Below, piece by piece: positions 1-9,899 of a DNA stretch of 64,000 nt; the first letter of the stretch is position 1; every line of letters starts with the position of its first letter. The stretch is from Clusia tigrina (lineage: Eukaryota; Arthropoda; Insecta; Diptera; Clusiidae). The notes under the pieces are model-generated. The model was not told where the DNA came from. It ran no database searches and saw nothing but the letters and a program-made list of their open reading frames with translations. A program made the translations under genes and the position numbers. The stretch covers positions 73,299,900 through 73,363,899 of the forward strand of contig OV050030.1 in NCBI GenBank assembly GCA_920105625.2, in the 5' to 3' direction.

Positions 1-1810
1 TCTTTTCCTCTAAGATGCAGTAGCGAATCCAAGAATGTAAGCGGAAAAAACGAGTGGACGCAAATTGATTGATATAGCATTCAATTATAGAATAAGCATG
101 TTATAGAAATATTGTTTTTTTTTTTTTAATATATTCAGGAATAGCGTATGTTTAAGAAAAGTTAAAGATTAAAAAAATTATAATCTGTGTAAAAGTTCAG
201 ATTAAAATTAAAGGTAGTTTAGAAAATAATTAATGTTACAGAAATTAATTATTTAAATTCTAAATTTATAAAGAAATAAATGTAATAATCCAAAGAAAAC
301 ACAAATTATAATAAATAGGAAAATTATACCTAAGAGTTTGTACGAGTATAGTAACTATATATAGTATATTTGTTTAAATATTATACAATTTTGAAATTGA
401 TTTATTAAATTAACTTATGAAATGTTCGGCTAAAATTAAACACAGAAAAATATCAAATTAAAATGTTAACTAGAAAATTAAGAAAATTATTATAAGTATT
501 CCGTTTTGATGATGTGAACCGAAGCAGGAAATTCCAGGAACAGCGCATATCGGAAGACGGTGCAGACTAACGGACCAACGTATTATTCGGAAAGATGTGT
601 TTTTGAAAATCAGATATTTCTAGCAGCTTCTCCAAGGTTTGGGAATCCGGTTGTGACCGCAAGGATGCCAATATATTGGATTGGGGATGAATGGCGACGG
701 ATTTATTTTTCTTTGCGAAACGGCATATGGCCGCAGCATTTTAACGCGTTGTGGATGAGTTATTGACAAGCAACGAAAAATAAACAAGTTTCATTGCGGA
801 GTCATGTTTTGAATTGGAAAATTTTATATTACAATGTCCACCCAGTGTATCAAAATCTCAACAGAATCGATTTTGGATAAGTTGAAGATAGGTAAAAGCT
901 TAAGGTGGGTGACTGAAACCACCACAAAATATAATAAGCAGAAGAAATTTTGTTCACGGAGGTTACTGGCTTCATTGAGGTATATGTCCAATCTAGAGTA
1001 TGAACATATGAAATGTGATTTACATATGAAATAATGATTTAATACAAGAGGACACAGAGACTGGTATCCGATTAGAGTACACAGATAACCTCATTAAGAG
1101 TGTATCTCAAAGAAATACCGATAGTCTACACATCGAAGGCAATGAAAAAAATACAATTAGGAGAAAGCCTAAGAGTAACACTTCCACCATAAAACGCATT
1201 GCTGCAAAGTAAGAAGGAGTATTGTAATCTCTCATGTATTCCAAATGTTTTTTACAAGTTGAATACTATAAGCAGAGGCAGTACCACCTACAGCCGTGGG
1301 GCACGCTATATAAATGGAAAGAAGAAGGCCACTAACAACCTATAACATCATTGTACGTGCCGAACCAGAAAGAAGGGAGGGGTATGCTGAGTTCATCGAG
1401 GGACTCTCGTAGGACGGGCATTACCAGGACCAACAATTGCAGACGACCGTATTCATGAAAGCGTAGCATTAGCTAAATATGTAATTAGTTTGTAATTTTG
1501 TTTGTAATTGCCAGTGAGAAAAGAGTCGATGAAAGACCAAACATAAAAAGGGGAATATAACTAAAAAAAAAAATGAGAACTAAAAGAACAAAACAAAAGA
1601 AAAAAAAACTATAAAAAGAAGTAGTAAAAAAAAATAAACCAAAAGAACACAAAACAAAAAAGAAAACAATAATAGAACCCAAATAAGGCGAATTTTAAAA
1701 AAAGAAAAATTATACATATGTACTATAGGTTTAAGAAAATGCACAGATTGTTTGAAGTGCAGAAATGATTGTAAACTTTCATTAGAAGTTACTTGCACTA
1801 ACTTCTTTTA
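1..1810 (+). mobile_element. Degenerate 3' internal region of a plus-strand LTR retrotransposon (element B)
   Basis: This stretch leads directly into a polypurine tract and a 3' LTR, so it should be the 3' end of a plus-strand LTR element whose 5' part lies left of the window. Only short open stretches remain (about 560-766 and 834-1034), and I recognise no domain in either. By position it should hold the end of pol or an env-like gene, but I cannot show that. Bases 1-540 are AT-rich and featureless to me. An A-rich stretch (about 1,559-1,690) precedes the polypurine tract, as in element E1 at 19.69-19.93 kb. The assignment rests on the downstream signals, not on coding content. Confidence 0.5.
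1784..1806 (+). other. Hairpin just upstream of the element B polypurine tract
   Basis: AGAAGTTA (1,784-1,791) and TAACTTCT (1,799-1,806) are perfect inverted repeats around a 7-base loop, ending 4 bases before the polypurine tract. Element E1 has an equivalent hairpin at 20,044-20,066 with a different stem sequence that still pairs. That suggests the structure, not just the sequence, is kept. Confidence 0.65.
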
Positions 1811-1825
1811 GAAAGAGGGGAGGGA
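1811..1825 (+). other. Polypurine tract (element B)
   Basis: A 15-base all-purine run (GAAAGAGGGGAGGGA) ends directly at the TGTTG start of the LTR. It is the expected primer for plus-strand DNA synthesis. The tract before the E1 3' LTR (20,071-20,085) differs by one base. Confidence 0.8.
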
Positions 1826-2147
1826 TGTTGTGAGTTAGAATCAAACTACCTACGAGTAGTTGACTCACATTATCGACTCCTAATAGATGCCACACTCTGT
1901 GGGATTAGCATGTGCTAAAAGTTATTTAAGAATAGAACATACTTTTAGGGTCCAAGTATTTTAAGTTAATATGATCTGTGTAATGTTATTATGCAAGCTT
2001 TTAGGGTATTACAGTTCCGCAGTCGATTCGACGAGGGAAGCGTAATGCACCGTCGACACTCTCATAGTAGGTCAGTTTTTTGTAAGAAATAAAGTCTTGT
2101 GATTTTGATCTTTAAACAAAAAGTGTCTTTGGTCTTTATTTAAAAGC
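1826..2147 (+). repeat. 3' LTR of element B (type B LTR)
   Basis: It begins TGTTGTGAGTTAG immediately after a polypurine tract. It matches the LTR-like segment at 9,374-9,779 over several blocks: the shared start, the 'ttttagggt' boxes, and the segment from the 'cagttccgcagtc' motif to the 'gtaggtcagtt' motif. A polyadenylation signal AATAAA lies at 2,088-2,093. The 3' boundary is uncertain by 10-20 bp; the sequence after about 2,147 is RNase H code of the minus-strand gypsy G1. The target duplication cannot be tested because the other end is outside the window. Confidence 0.75.
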
Positions 2148-2423
2148 AATAGTGTTTAAAGTTTTCCATATAAGTTGTCTATGGTCTGTTACAATCTGAA
2201 ATCTTCTGCCAAAAAGATATGGTCGAAAGTATTTGATTGCCCATACTATTGCGAGTAACTCTTTTTCAATAGTAGAGTAGTTTACTTCTGTATCTGACAA
2301 GGTGTGCCTTGCGTAGCATGTGGGTTTATCATTTCCAATACGCCCTTGCGATAATATGGCGCCTAAGGCAAAATTACTAGCATTATTAGAACGAATTGTC
2401 TGGGTATTGGAGAATTTTGTCAT
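2136..2423 (-). pseudogene. Gypsy G1 RNase H domain, cut short by element B
   Basis: The minus-strand reading contains the RNase H part of a Ty3/gypsy polyprotein: [15 protein letters not shown], then [27 protein letters not shown] and [10 protein letters not shown]. The N-terminal part runs in from higher coordinates. Homology stops shortly after TDHRQLIW at about base 2,150, where the LTR of element B begins, so integrase and any env of G1 are not present here. The first catalytic Asp (normally TDAS) is read as SNNAS. The domain is therefore both truncated and mutated. Confidence 0.8.
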
Positions 2424-3204
2424 TTGTTAACAATTGTAAAAGAAATTTTGAAGGTATTAATGTATCGGCTATTTAATTCTACTGATTTTCCTTTTTTGAG
2501 GCATTCTGTTAAAAGTTGATTGTAAATTTGCTATAATATCCTTGTGTTTAAAAAATGATTTTATGTCTTTTTGCATACGGGGAATGGGAAAATTTTCTAT
2601 TGCTGTCATTTCAGTTGGATTTGGTTTTATACTATCAGTTGAAACGATATGCCCGAGAAAAGCGAGATCTTTTTTTAAGAACTATGACTTATCAAGCTGT
2701 ATTTTAAAGTTTTATGCGCTCAATTTTTCTATAACCATTTTCAGATTATGTTCTTGCAATGAGGTTGAATATATGATGATGTCATCTAAGTAAACGAGAC
2801 AGACTACGAGCTCTCTTAAGACGTTGTCCATTACCCTTTGAAATGTGGAAGGTGCATTTTTGAGACCAAAGGGCATTCTTATGTATTCATAATGCACTCC
2901 CTCTACGGTGAATGCCGTTTTTGGTACGTCATTTGAGTTCATTTCAATCAGATGGACACTGCTTTCTAAGTCCAACGTGGAGAAGTATAGAAATCTCCCT
3001 AGTTTGTCGAGAATTTCGTTGGTTTGGTAAGGGGTGGTCGAAAAAAGTCTTCTCGTTGAGTTTATGGTAGTCGATTACCAGCTGCCACTTCTTTTTTCCG
3101 CTTGCATCCTGTTTTTTCGATACTATCCAGACTGGTGTGCTCCAAGGAGAGTAACTTGGGCGTATTATTCCTTGCTGCAGCATGGCCATTATTTGGTCTC
3201 GCAC
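2424..3204 (-). pseudogene. Gypsy G1 reverse transcriptase, degenerate
   Basis: Two overlapping minus-strand frames carry successive RT blocks. The upstream frame (2,944-3,204) has IRPSYSPWSTPVWIVSKK followed by [14 protein letters not shown]. The next frame (2,712-2,975) has [20 protein letters not shown] and [13 protein letters not shown] with the catalytic YLDD. This block order and wording are typical of 17.6/297-like gypsy elements. The frame changes between blocks and again before RNase H, so no intact polyprotein exists. It belongs with the RNase H piece to its left and the protease piece at 21.2-21.5 kb. Confidence 0.85.
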
Positions 3205-3766
3205 CTCCTGCTTGTGGATGTGTGGGTATAGATGGGGACGTCGTCTGTTGTTGAAATGCTGTGTTTTATCTGATTTGTGAAACTCAAGGATTGGTTTTCT
3301 CTAAAAATATATGGTCTTATATCTTGCAAAATTTAACAACAGCTTGTTTTTCTTCCTTATTCAGATGATCTGTGCGTAATAATTGACTTAATATCGTGTC
3401 TTCATTAGATAAATTTTCTTCTGAATCAAAATTATTAATTAAAAAAAAATTGGAGGATGAGTATGGTTCTGTTTTTAATGGCTGTTCTAGTAGTAGCGTT
3501 TGTTCTATAGGAGGATTCTTTATTACCTCCAGAACCATTCATTTGATTTGTTTGTACCTTATGATGTACACAAATGCGGAGATTATTTTATTGGTTTTAT
3601 TATAAATTCTCCATTAAGCATATCAACTGGTAGTTTAATAACTACTTTTGCTTTCGCTGGAATTATATGTTTGAAATTCGGTTTAAATTGTAGGTTAATT
3701 ATAGAGTGTTTTGTTATGAGTGTTTTTGTGACAAAATCTATTTTCGCGCCTAGTTATGTGAGTGTG
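3205..3766 (-). pseudogene. Gypsy G1 protease-to-RT linker
   Basis: The minus strand (for example 3,317-3,538) reads an acidic linker ending in QLLRTDHLNKEEKQAVVKFC, the region just before RT in 17.6-like elements. Further right, the reading AKIDFVTKTLITKHSIINL corresponds to the sequence after the gypsy protease. The coding homology stops at 3,771, where the LINE poly(A) tract starts. It resumes at 21,202 on the far side of the nested insertions. Confidence 0.7.
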
Positions 3767-3771
3767 TCGTC
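3767..3771. repeat. LINE target-site duplication, left copy
   Basis: TCGTC here and TCGTC at 21,197-21,201 flank the LINE. The gypsy protease code reads across if one copy and the insertion are removed, which supports the pairing. Five bases alone would be weak; the coding continuity is the stronger evidence. Confidence 0.65.
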
Positions 3772-3789
3772 TTTTTTTTTTTTTTTTTT
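3772..3789 (-). other. LINE poly(A) tail (poly-T on the plus strand)
   Basis: An 18-base T run on the plus strand marks the 3' end of the minus-strand LINE. It sits directly against the target duplication, as expected for target-primed reverse transcription. The ORF2 stop is about 70 bases upstream in element orientation. Confidence 0.85.
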
Positions 3790-3862
3790 ATGTCGGAACA
3801 ATCTAGTAAGCGCAGCACTCAGACAGAGTATATATCCATTGTACTGCACTTAAGGTTCCCTT

Positions 3863-6800
3863 TTACTCGGCTTTAAATCTACCCGACCTCCGCAGAAATA
3901 GAAGTAGATCCTGTGGTGCCAAGGAGCCAAGTTGGTTACTCCTCAGCACATCAGTGACAAAAATCCCAAACCTGATTCGAGCAAAGGCAGGGCAGACGCA
4001 AAGAAAATGGTCCGCCGTCTCGTCTTCTTCTCCACAGGCTGGGCACAGCGCACTGTCTGATATGCCAATCCTTTCCATGTGCCTAGCATATAGAAAGTGC
4101 CCTGTCATCACGCCAACCAACAACCTGCAGTCCCTCCTACCTAAAGACAGAAGGAACCGTGCCCATCGGTCAGAGATAGCAGGCAGCATAATTTTCGTCA
4201 ATCCGCAGCCTCTCTCAGCCCGCCATGCTCGCTTGTGGGTCGAAATAACCCACTTGTTTGCAGTGGCTTTGCTGACAGCAGAAGGGAGTGGCACAACAGG
4301 CTCAGGGCCAATAAAATCAGCCTCAGAGGCCATCCTGGCCAAAGAGTCAGAGGTCTCGTTACCTGCAATGCCAGCGTGTCCCGGTATCCAAGTCAGCGTC
4401 AGACTATTATGTTTTGAAACACAATTTAGCCTGGATTTGCAGGACCTGACTATCGTGGAAGTGGTGGTCGGACTATCCAAGGCCATGAGCGCAGCTTGGC
4501 TGTCACTGCAGACAAATTTGCCTTTCCACCTGTTTTCCACAACAAAGTCCATCTCCTCAAGTATCGCATACACCTCCGCCTGAAACACAGACGCATGCAG
4601 ACCAAGGGCAAAGAACCGACGGGTCCCACAAGATTCCACGAAGACACAAGAACCTGAACCTTCTTCAGTCCTGGAGCCATCAGTGAAAATACGGCAGCAG
4701 TGTTTGCCGGGCTCGTTCTCGGGATCTAACCATGAACGAGCCTCTGGCAGCAACACATTGTACCGTTTTTCTAGTATGACGGTTGACGACATGGAGTCCG
4801 GTGGCATAGACAGGATTGCAGAATCGATGTCAGTGCCTGCGCCGTCGTCCAATATCAAGTACACCCCATACCAGTGGCCACTATGTTTCACTCTGCAGAT
4901 GGCCTTAACGGCCTCTCCGCGGATGAAGACATCTAGTGGCGGGAGATTCACCAAAGCATCAAGTGCCGGGCCCGGAGTAGTCGGAAATGCTCCGGTACAA
5001 CATATGGCCACAGCACGTTGTAGTTTTGATAGACCTTTTTTGAGCCCTACAAGAGAAAGTCTGCTCATCCAAACCATCGATGCATAGGTGATAATAGGTC
5101 TTACCATAGCTGTATAGATCCATAGGACCTTACTAGGGGAAAGACCCCATGTCTTACCAAAAATACCCTTACACTGCCAGAAAACTGATAGTGCTTTGGA
5201 TGTTTTCGGTTCGACATGTGTTCTCCAAAGCAGTTTGTTATCAAGGATGACTTCAAGATATTTGATTTCCTTGGATAGCTTGATAGTGACTCCTTTTAGT
5301 GTAGGCAGAATAAGTCTATCAAGCTTTCTCCTTCTGGTGAAGAGGACAATACCAGTCTTGACAGGATTAGCCGATAGCCCATTCGCACTGCACCAAGGGT
5401 CAATCATATCCAGTGTTCTCTGCACCCTTCTGCAGACAATCATAAGGGATGGACCTGTCACAAGAAAGCCAACATCATCCGGATATGCCTGAACGAGTTT
5501 AATGGCGTTAAGCAGGGGATCGATTACCATGCACCAGAGCAATGGAGACAGTACGCCACCTTGGGGACAGCCTCTATTAACCCCAGACGACACCAGCAAA
5601 TCTTCCTCCGCCCGCATCGTTATGATTCTATGGGCCAGGATTGAACGTATCCAATTTACTAGAGCCCGGTCTACGCCATTGTCAAACGCACCCTCTATGT
5701 CCACAAAGATGCCTATTGCGTATTCTTTCCTGTCGATGGCTCGCTCTATTCTTCCAACAAGGTTTTGCAGAGCCGTCTCGCAGGATTTTCCGCTTTGATA
5801 GGCATGCTGAAATGGAGAGAGTGGATGCGTGTTCAGAGACTCCCTACGCATCCGAAGCTCCACCAGCCGTTCTAAACTCTTTAGCATGAACGAGGTCATA
5901 CTAATAGGTCTGAAGCTCTTGGGATTGGTGTAGTCGTCTCTTCCAACCTTAGAAATGAAAGCAACCCTCACCATCCTCCAAGAGCGTGGTACATAGGCCA
6001 GTGCAAGACATGCCGTGAATACCTTCTTCAGTGCTGTCAACACTAACTCAATGCCTTCCTTCAACACAATCGGATATATGCCATCCAGTCCGGGCGACTT
6101 GAAGCTGTCAAAGGATTTGATAGCAAATCTAATAGCAGCCTCATTCGCCACAGTTCTGGCGACATACCAATCATGTCGAGAGGGTGTAGCTGCCCTGACA
6201 ACAGTTCCGATCAAAGGTGGTTGTTGACGGGCTATGCTTACCTGATTTCCTGGAAAGTGTGACTCCATCAGCAAGCTGAGTGTGTCACTTTGCCTCTCCG
6301 TATAGGAGCCATCAGGTTTCCTGAGCGACCCCAGCTTAGCGGTTTGGTCCTTTTTCAGGACTTTCACCAGTTTTGTCGTGTCACTCAGGGATTCGATATC
6401 ACTGCAGAAATCTATGAAAGAAGCCCTTTTTGAGTCCCAAATTAGCTTCTTGTAGTCCCTCTGAGCACATCAATATCGTTCCCAGTCCTCATCAAGATTC
6501 GTCTTGAGGGCCCGGTTGAGGAGTTTTCTAGATTCACGCCTCAGCACCTGAAGCTCTCGATTCCACCATGGAACAGGAGTCGGGCTAAGAGGAGGTCTAG
6601 TTGGACAGGCTAGCTCGAAGTTGTTTGTTAGAGCAGTGTTGAGATGTTCAACAGCCGCCTCAATGTTTTGCTCCTTGCGAAGTTTCAGTGGCGTCACGTA
6701 ATAGCTACGCAGTGCCTCCCTGAACTTTGGCCAGTCTGTTTTTCTTGGGTTTCTGGTGGGCAATGGCATCTCCGCCTGCTCGCCACACTGAAACTCAATG

Positions 6801-7495
6801 TATCTGTGGTCCGAGCACCAGTCTTCGGCGAGGACCATCCAGTTGTTGGTCGACCATCCTAGTCTTGGATTTGACAGGGTGACGTCAATTACCTCCTGAC
6901 TTCTCGTAGTCACAAAAGTAGGCTGCTTGCCTACATTGTGGATGTTCAGGCTGGAGGAGGCAATATACTCGAAAAGTCGAGAGCCCAGCTCATTGCACTT
7001 GCTGCTGCCCTAGATCGTATGCTGGGCATTAGCATCGCAACAAAGAACCAGACCAAGACTGCGCCGCTCACAGAACCCAACGAGAGTGGCGACCTTCCCA
7101 GGTGGTGGCGCCTCCAAAGCATCGTAAGGAAAGTAAGCAGATGCAATCACGAACCTCGACAATCCGTGCATACTCTTAAAACTAATCTCTGCCGCAACCA
7201 GATCCTAACAACAAAATGCGTCAAGGCAGGTCGCTGCGAGATGGGATGATATTATAAGACCGGCTCTAGGTCTAATCGAGTTTCTGTCATATAATATCGT
7301 GGTCCCTTTCAACGAGCCAAAGCCACGGAGGCGACCCCTAAAGACCCAGGGCTCTTGTAATGTTGTTATGTGGGGTGATGTGTGCAGCTGGGTGAGTTGT
7401 CTACTTAGGAGTACAGTAGCGGATTTAGAATGCTGCAAGTTGATCTGCGTTACCGTCGAAGGACGATAGCTACGAGAATCGTCCGAGCCATCCAT
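3863..7495 (-). pseudogene. LOA-like non-LTR retrotransposon ORF2 (endonuclease, RT, RNase H, zinc motif)
   Basis: A single minus-strand frame of about 1,211 codons runs from an ATG at 7,495 to a stop at 3,863. It is interrupted by only three stops, at 7,205-7,207, 7,010-7,012 and 6,470-6,472. The N-terminus is an apurinic-type endonuclease (INLQHSKSAT, LQEPWVFRG, CCDANAQHT, then DVTLSN and SDHRYI). The last 834 codons hold RT with motif A FVDIEGAFDN, GCPQGGVLSPLLW and a catalytic box AYPDDVG. They also hold RNase H with FTDGS, FQAEV, CSDSQ and WIPGHAG...SD, then a C-terminal CPACGEEDETADHFLC zinc motif. RNase H after RT plus this layout fits the LOA or a nearby clade (I/R1). The catalytic box reads YPDD where the family has YADD, so the copy is probably inactive. 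Confidence 0.88.
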
Positions 7496-7805
7496 CTGGG
7501 AAAGGCATGAAAAGTTACAGTCCCAAAGAAGAGACTCAGACGGCTCCGGTACCGAGAAACCATGACATCAACAGAGGCCTCATCCACTCGCACCACAAGA
7601 CTAGCACCTTCTTTACCATCCCGGTTGCTACTCCTGGTGTGCGAAAGAACTCTCCAAAGCCTTGTGTTGATGCCAGGGTTCTGAGCACGCAGACAGGATA
7701 GGACATCTGTGGTCGTCAGATCGGGATCCGGAATCCAGCAGATGGCCTTCCTGAGGGACACGCCTGCTTCGCTATAGACGGCGAAGCGAGTGGTCCCCAT
7801 GGGTG
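7450..7805 (-). pseudogene. LINE ORF1, C-terminal part (split by E1)
   Basis: The minus strand reads AICWIPDPDLTTTDVLSCLRAQNPGINTRLWRV and later GASLVVRVDEASVDVM, then FGTVTFHAFPRWM and a stop at 7,450-7,452. This is the C-terminal region of the LOA-type ORF1 as I know it; it lacks CCHC knuckles. It overlaps the ORF2 start by 46 bases in another frame, a common LINE arrangement. The reading breaks at 7,805, exactly where the E1 LTR starts. The N-terminal part is found beyond E1 at 20,546-21,190. Confidence 0.75.
7802..7805. repeat. E1 target-site duplication, left copy (GGTG)
   Basis: GGTG immediately precedes the 5' LTR; the same four bases follow the 3' LTR at 20,513-20,516. Four-base duplications are usual for Ty3/gypsy elements. 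Confidence 0.85.
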
Positions 7806-8239
7806 TGTTGCGAGTCAAGATACGACTACCTACGAGTAGTTGACTCGTGACACAACCCAAGTAGCCTATCGACCGGTTGTAGCTATAATTAATATTACAT
7901 ATATGAATTTCACAGGTGTTACAATTACACAGTGACACACAAACAAGGGCTAAAATGCACCATTGGCATTTTGTATAAACTGGCTCATTGCCATAATTGA
8001 TTTGCTCAACACCTGTGTAATTGGAACACCTAAGTAGGTTATAAAAATAATTATGTAACTAGAATTAAGAATATAAATAAGAGTGGCTTAAAAATAAAGT
8101 TTGTGTATTTCTGAAAGCGAAACGATGTGTGTTGTGTTTACGCCGCAGTCGGCAAGTGTTTTACAGATCCGGCAAGGATTTACAGGTGACAGGCAACTGC
8201 TGGGTGTATTGCCACAGCTAACGCTCGGAGAAGGCAACA
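7806..8239 (+). repeat. E1 5' LTR (type A)
   Basis: 434 bp from TGTTGC to GCAACA, forming a 6-bp terminal inverted repeat. It is nearly identical to 20,086-20,512; differences include a few substitutions and a short extra segment near 8,200 (about 7 bp). A TATA-like box TATAAATA (8,072-8,079) and AATAAA (8,093-8,098) are visible, giving a plausible U3 promoter and a polyadenylation signal. The first 45 bases form a long inverted repeat. Confidence 0.9.
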
Positions 8240-8241
8240 AT

Positions 8242-8255
8242 TGGTGCAGCCGGTC
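8242..8255 (+). other. E1 primer-binding site, tRNA-Ser type (probable)
   Basis: TGGTGCAGCCGGTC starts two bases after the LTR. It resembles the TGGCGCAGTCGGT site that many insect gypsy elements use with a serine tRNA; the gypsy G1 site at 22,651-22,664 in this window is of that type. Two or three mismatches are present, so the tRNA assignment is tentative. Confidence 0.6.
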
Positions 8256-9373
8256 TAAAGGACCTATTGGAAGAATCCTGCAACAAAAGTCAAAGGACCA
8301 AGATGTCTTCGAATACAATAATGGTGAGTATGCTTATATTCGGACATTTTAGTATTTAAGTGAATTTTGTCGACGATTCTACGGTGGCCGTGTGGGCGCT
8401 TTTGCGCCGGTCATGCAGAAGAAGCAGCATCGGGGCTGAATAGCCGCTGCGGTTAGGTGACACTAGGTTGATTCGCAAAAATTGTTAATGGTCAGGTTGT
8501 ATAGGTTTGTTTCACTGAGATTAGGCTCATACTTTTTAATACTTCTTGTTTCAGCATTCTCGGGGGATGTGGAACGTGCCTGCTAATTCACGGTTTTTGC
8601 ATTATTGAATTGCGAACTTATTTATACCGGTTGGTTTGGTTCGGAAAGAACGTACCACGGTATAGGATTCGTACGGTTATGATAGGGGATTTGTGTTTGT
8701 TTGTCGGGAGGGACATTTATATGTTTCAATTTATATTGTTTTTAAATCAAAATAAAAATTGATTTAAATATTTGGCATTTTGAGTTTAGGGTATTAGGTG
8801 AAGAGGTGCCGACAACACGTGTTGTTGCATCAAAGTTTTTGTAGTTCGGAAACTACAATTTGCGTAGCAATGTTGAAAAGAACTTTCAATGCTATTATTA
8901 CGTGTCGCATACGTTACGGGTTTATTTTTAAATATGGATTCAAATTTCCGGGAATGAAACAAGACACTTTTGCCCGTAAATCAAATTGCGGTTTTTGCGA
9001 ATTAGGAGGATTTTTGGGAGTATTAAAGTTGGTGATTGGTTGTGGGGATACATGTAAGGAAATCAAGGTGTATCTGTGAGGAAGTCAAGGACCAATTTGC
9101 ATTGATGGAAGGACTTAATGAACGCCGGTAGACAGCGGATACGGAACTTGGGAAGGAAGATAAGTAAAGAAAGAATATTAAGATAGAATTTACGGTGGAA
9201 TGTTTTTTAAATAAATTTGTATTTATCATTAAGTAAGATGAAATAAACAAAATTGGGATAAGTTAATAACAAGTTTTAACAATTATTGGGTTTTATTTGT
9301 AATTGGGATACACCATCTGTTCTGGCATTTGGGATGAACAGATGAATGGAGATTTTTCTTTGAGAGTGGGTTG
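8256..9373 (+). other. E1 leader and unassigned sequence before the inner LTR
   Basis: After the primer-binding site comes a short ATG-started reading at 8,303 that runs into ATG|GTGAGTA (exon end 8,323), a strong splice donor. The rest, about 1 kb, has no recognisable coding sequence. A small GC hairpin (GGCGC-TTTT-GCGCC, 8,395-8,408) is visible. The last 20 bases (around 9,355-9,373) are purine-rich but weaker than the real polypurine tracts. The stretch may be leader of E1 or leftover 3' sequence of the element that gave the inner LTR. Confidence 0.5.
8324..8329 (+). promoter_or_regulatory. Candidate splice donor for the env subgenomic RNA
   Basis: ATG|GTGAGT at 8,321-8,329 matches the donor consensus closely and sits in the leader, where insect errantiviruses place the env donor. 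The matching acceptor candidate is at 17,833-17,834. No RNA evidence is available here. Confidence 0.5.
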
Positions 9374-9779
9374 TGTTGTGAGTTAGAATCAAGCTACTTA
9401 CGCGTAGTTGACTCACAGCACCGGCTCCTATTAAATTCATTAAGAACGCACATATTTTTAGGGTGCAAATATTGTAAATGAATAGTATTTATGCATTAAT
9501 TATGATGTAAACTTTTAGGGTGTCACAGTTCCGCAGTCAAGCTGACGAGGGGCATTTAGAATGCACCGACGACACTTTTACTTTTAGTAGGTCAGTTGGC
9601 TTGAGCAACTGACACCAAATTACATTTGCGTAACTGGAACACCAGAAAAGTCAAGACGTAGACTGTAACGTTTATTTGTAAATAGTATATAAGAACTAGT
9701 ATTTTAAGAATAAAGCTTCTTGTTGTTTTAAACCCAAAATAGTGCAGTGCTTATTTAAGAAAGTGATGTAGGTTTACAG
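9374..9779 (+). repeat. Type B LTR inside E1
   Basis: The sequence begins TGTTGTGAGTTAG, like the LTR at 1,826, and shares its central blocks. It carries a TATA-like TATATAAG (9,686-9,693) and AATAAA (9,709-9,714). It clearly differs from the flanking type A LTRs of E1. I see no matching 4-base duplication on its two sides (GTTG before, GGTT after), so it does not look like a simple solo LTR. It could be the true 5' LTR of the gag-pol-env block that follows, or the product of recombination. The 3' boundary is approximate. Confidence 0.65.
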
Positions 9780-9899
9780 GTTCCCGCGCCGGACAAGCAG
9801 CGAGAGGACATTCCAGAGGACAACAAGCAGCAAGGACACAACAACAGTTGTTCAACGGCATATTTATTGGATTAGGTATAGTTCATGGGACTATCGAAG

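Noticed and set aside
1485..1798. Phe-rich membrane-protein-like minus-strand frames
   Set aside because: They arise from the A-rich tract before the polypurine tract of element B.
3954..4583. 209-codon plus-strand open frame
   Set aside because: It lies opposite the LINE RNase H and C-terminal region, which has clear family motifs; it is an antisense shadow.
9374..9779. Inner LTR as a simple solo LTR
   Set aside because: Flanking four-base sequences do not match, and gag follows directly, so a solo insertion is not supported, though boundaries are uncertain.
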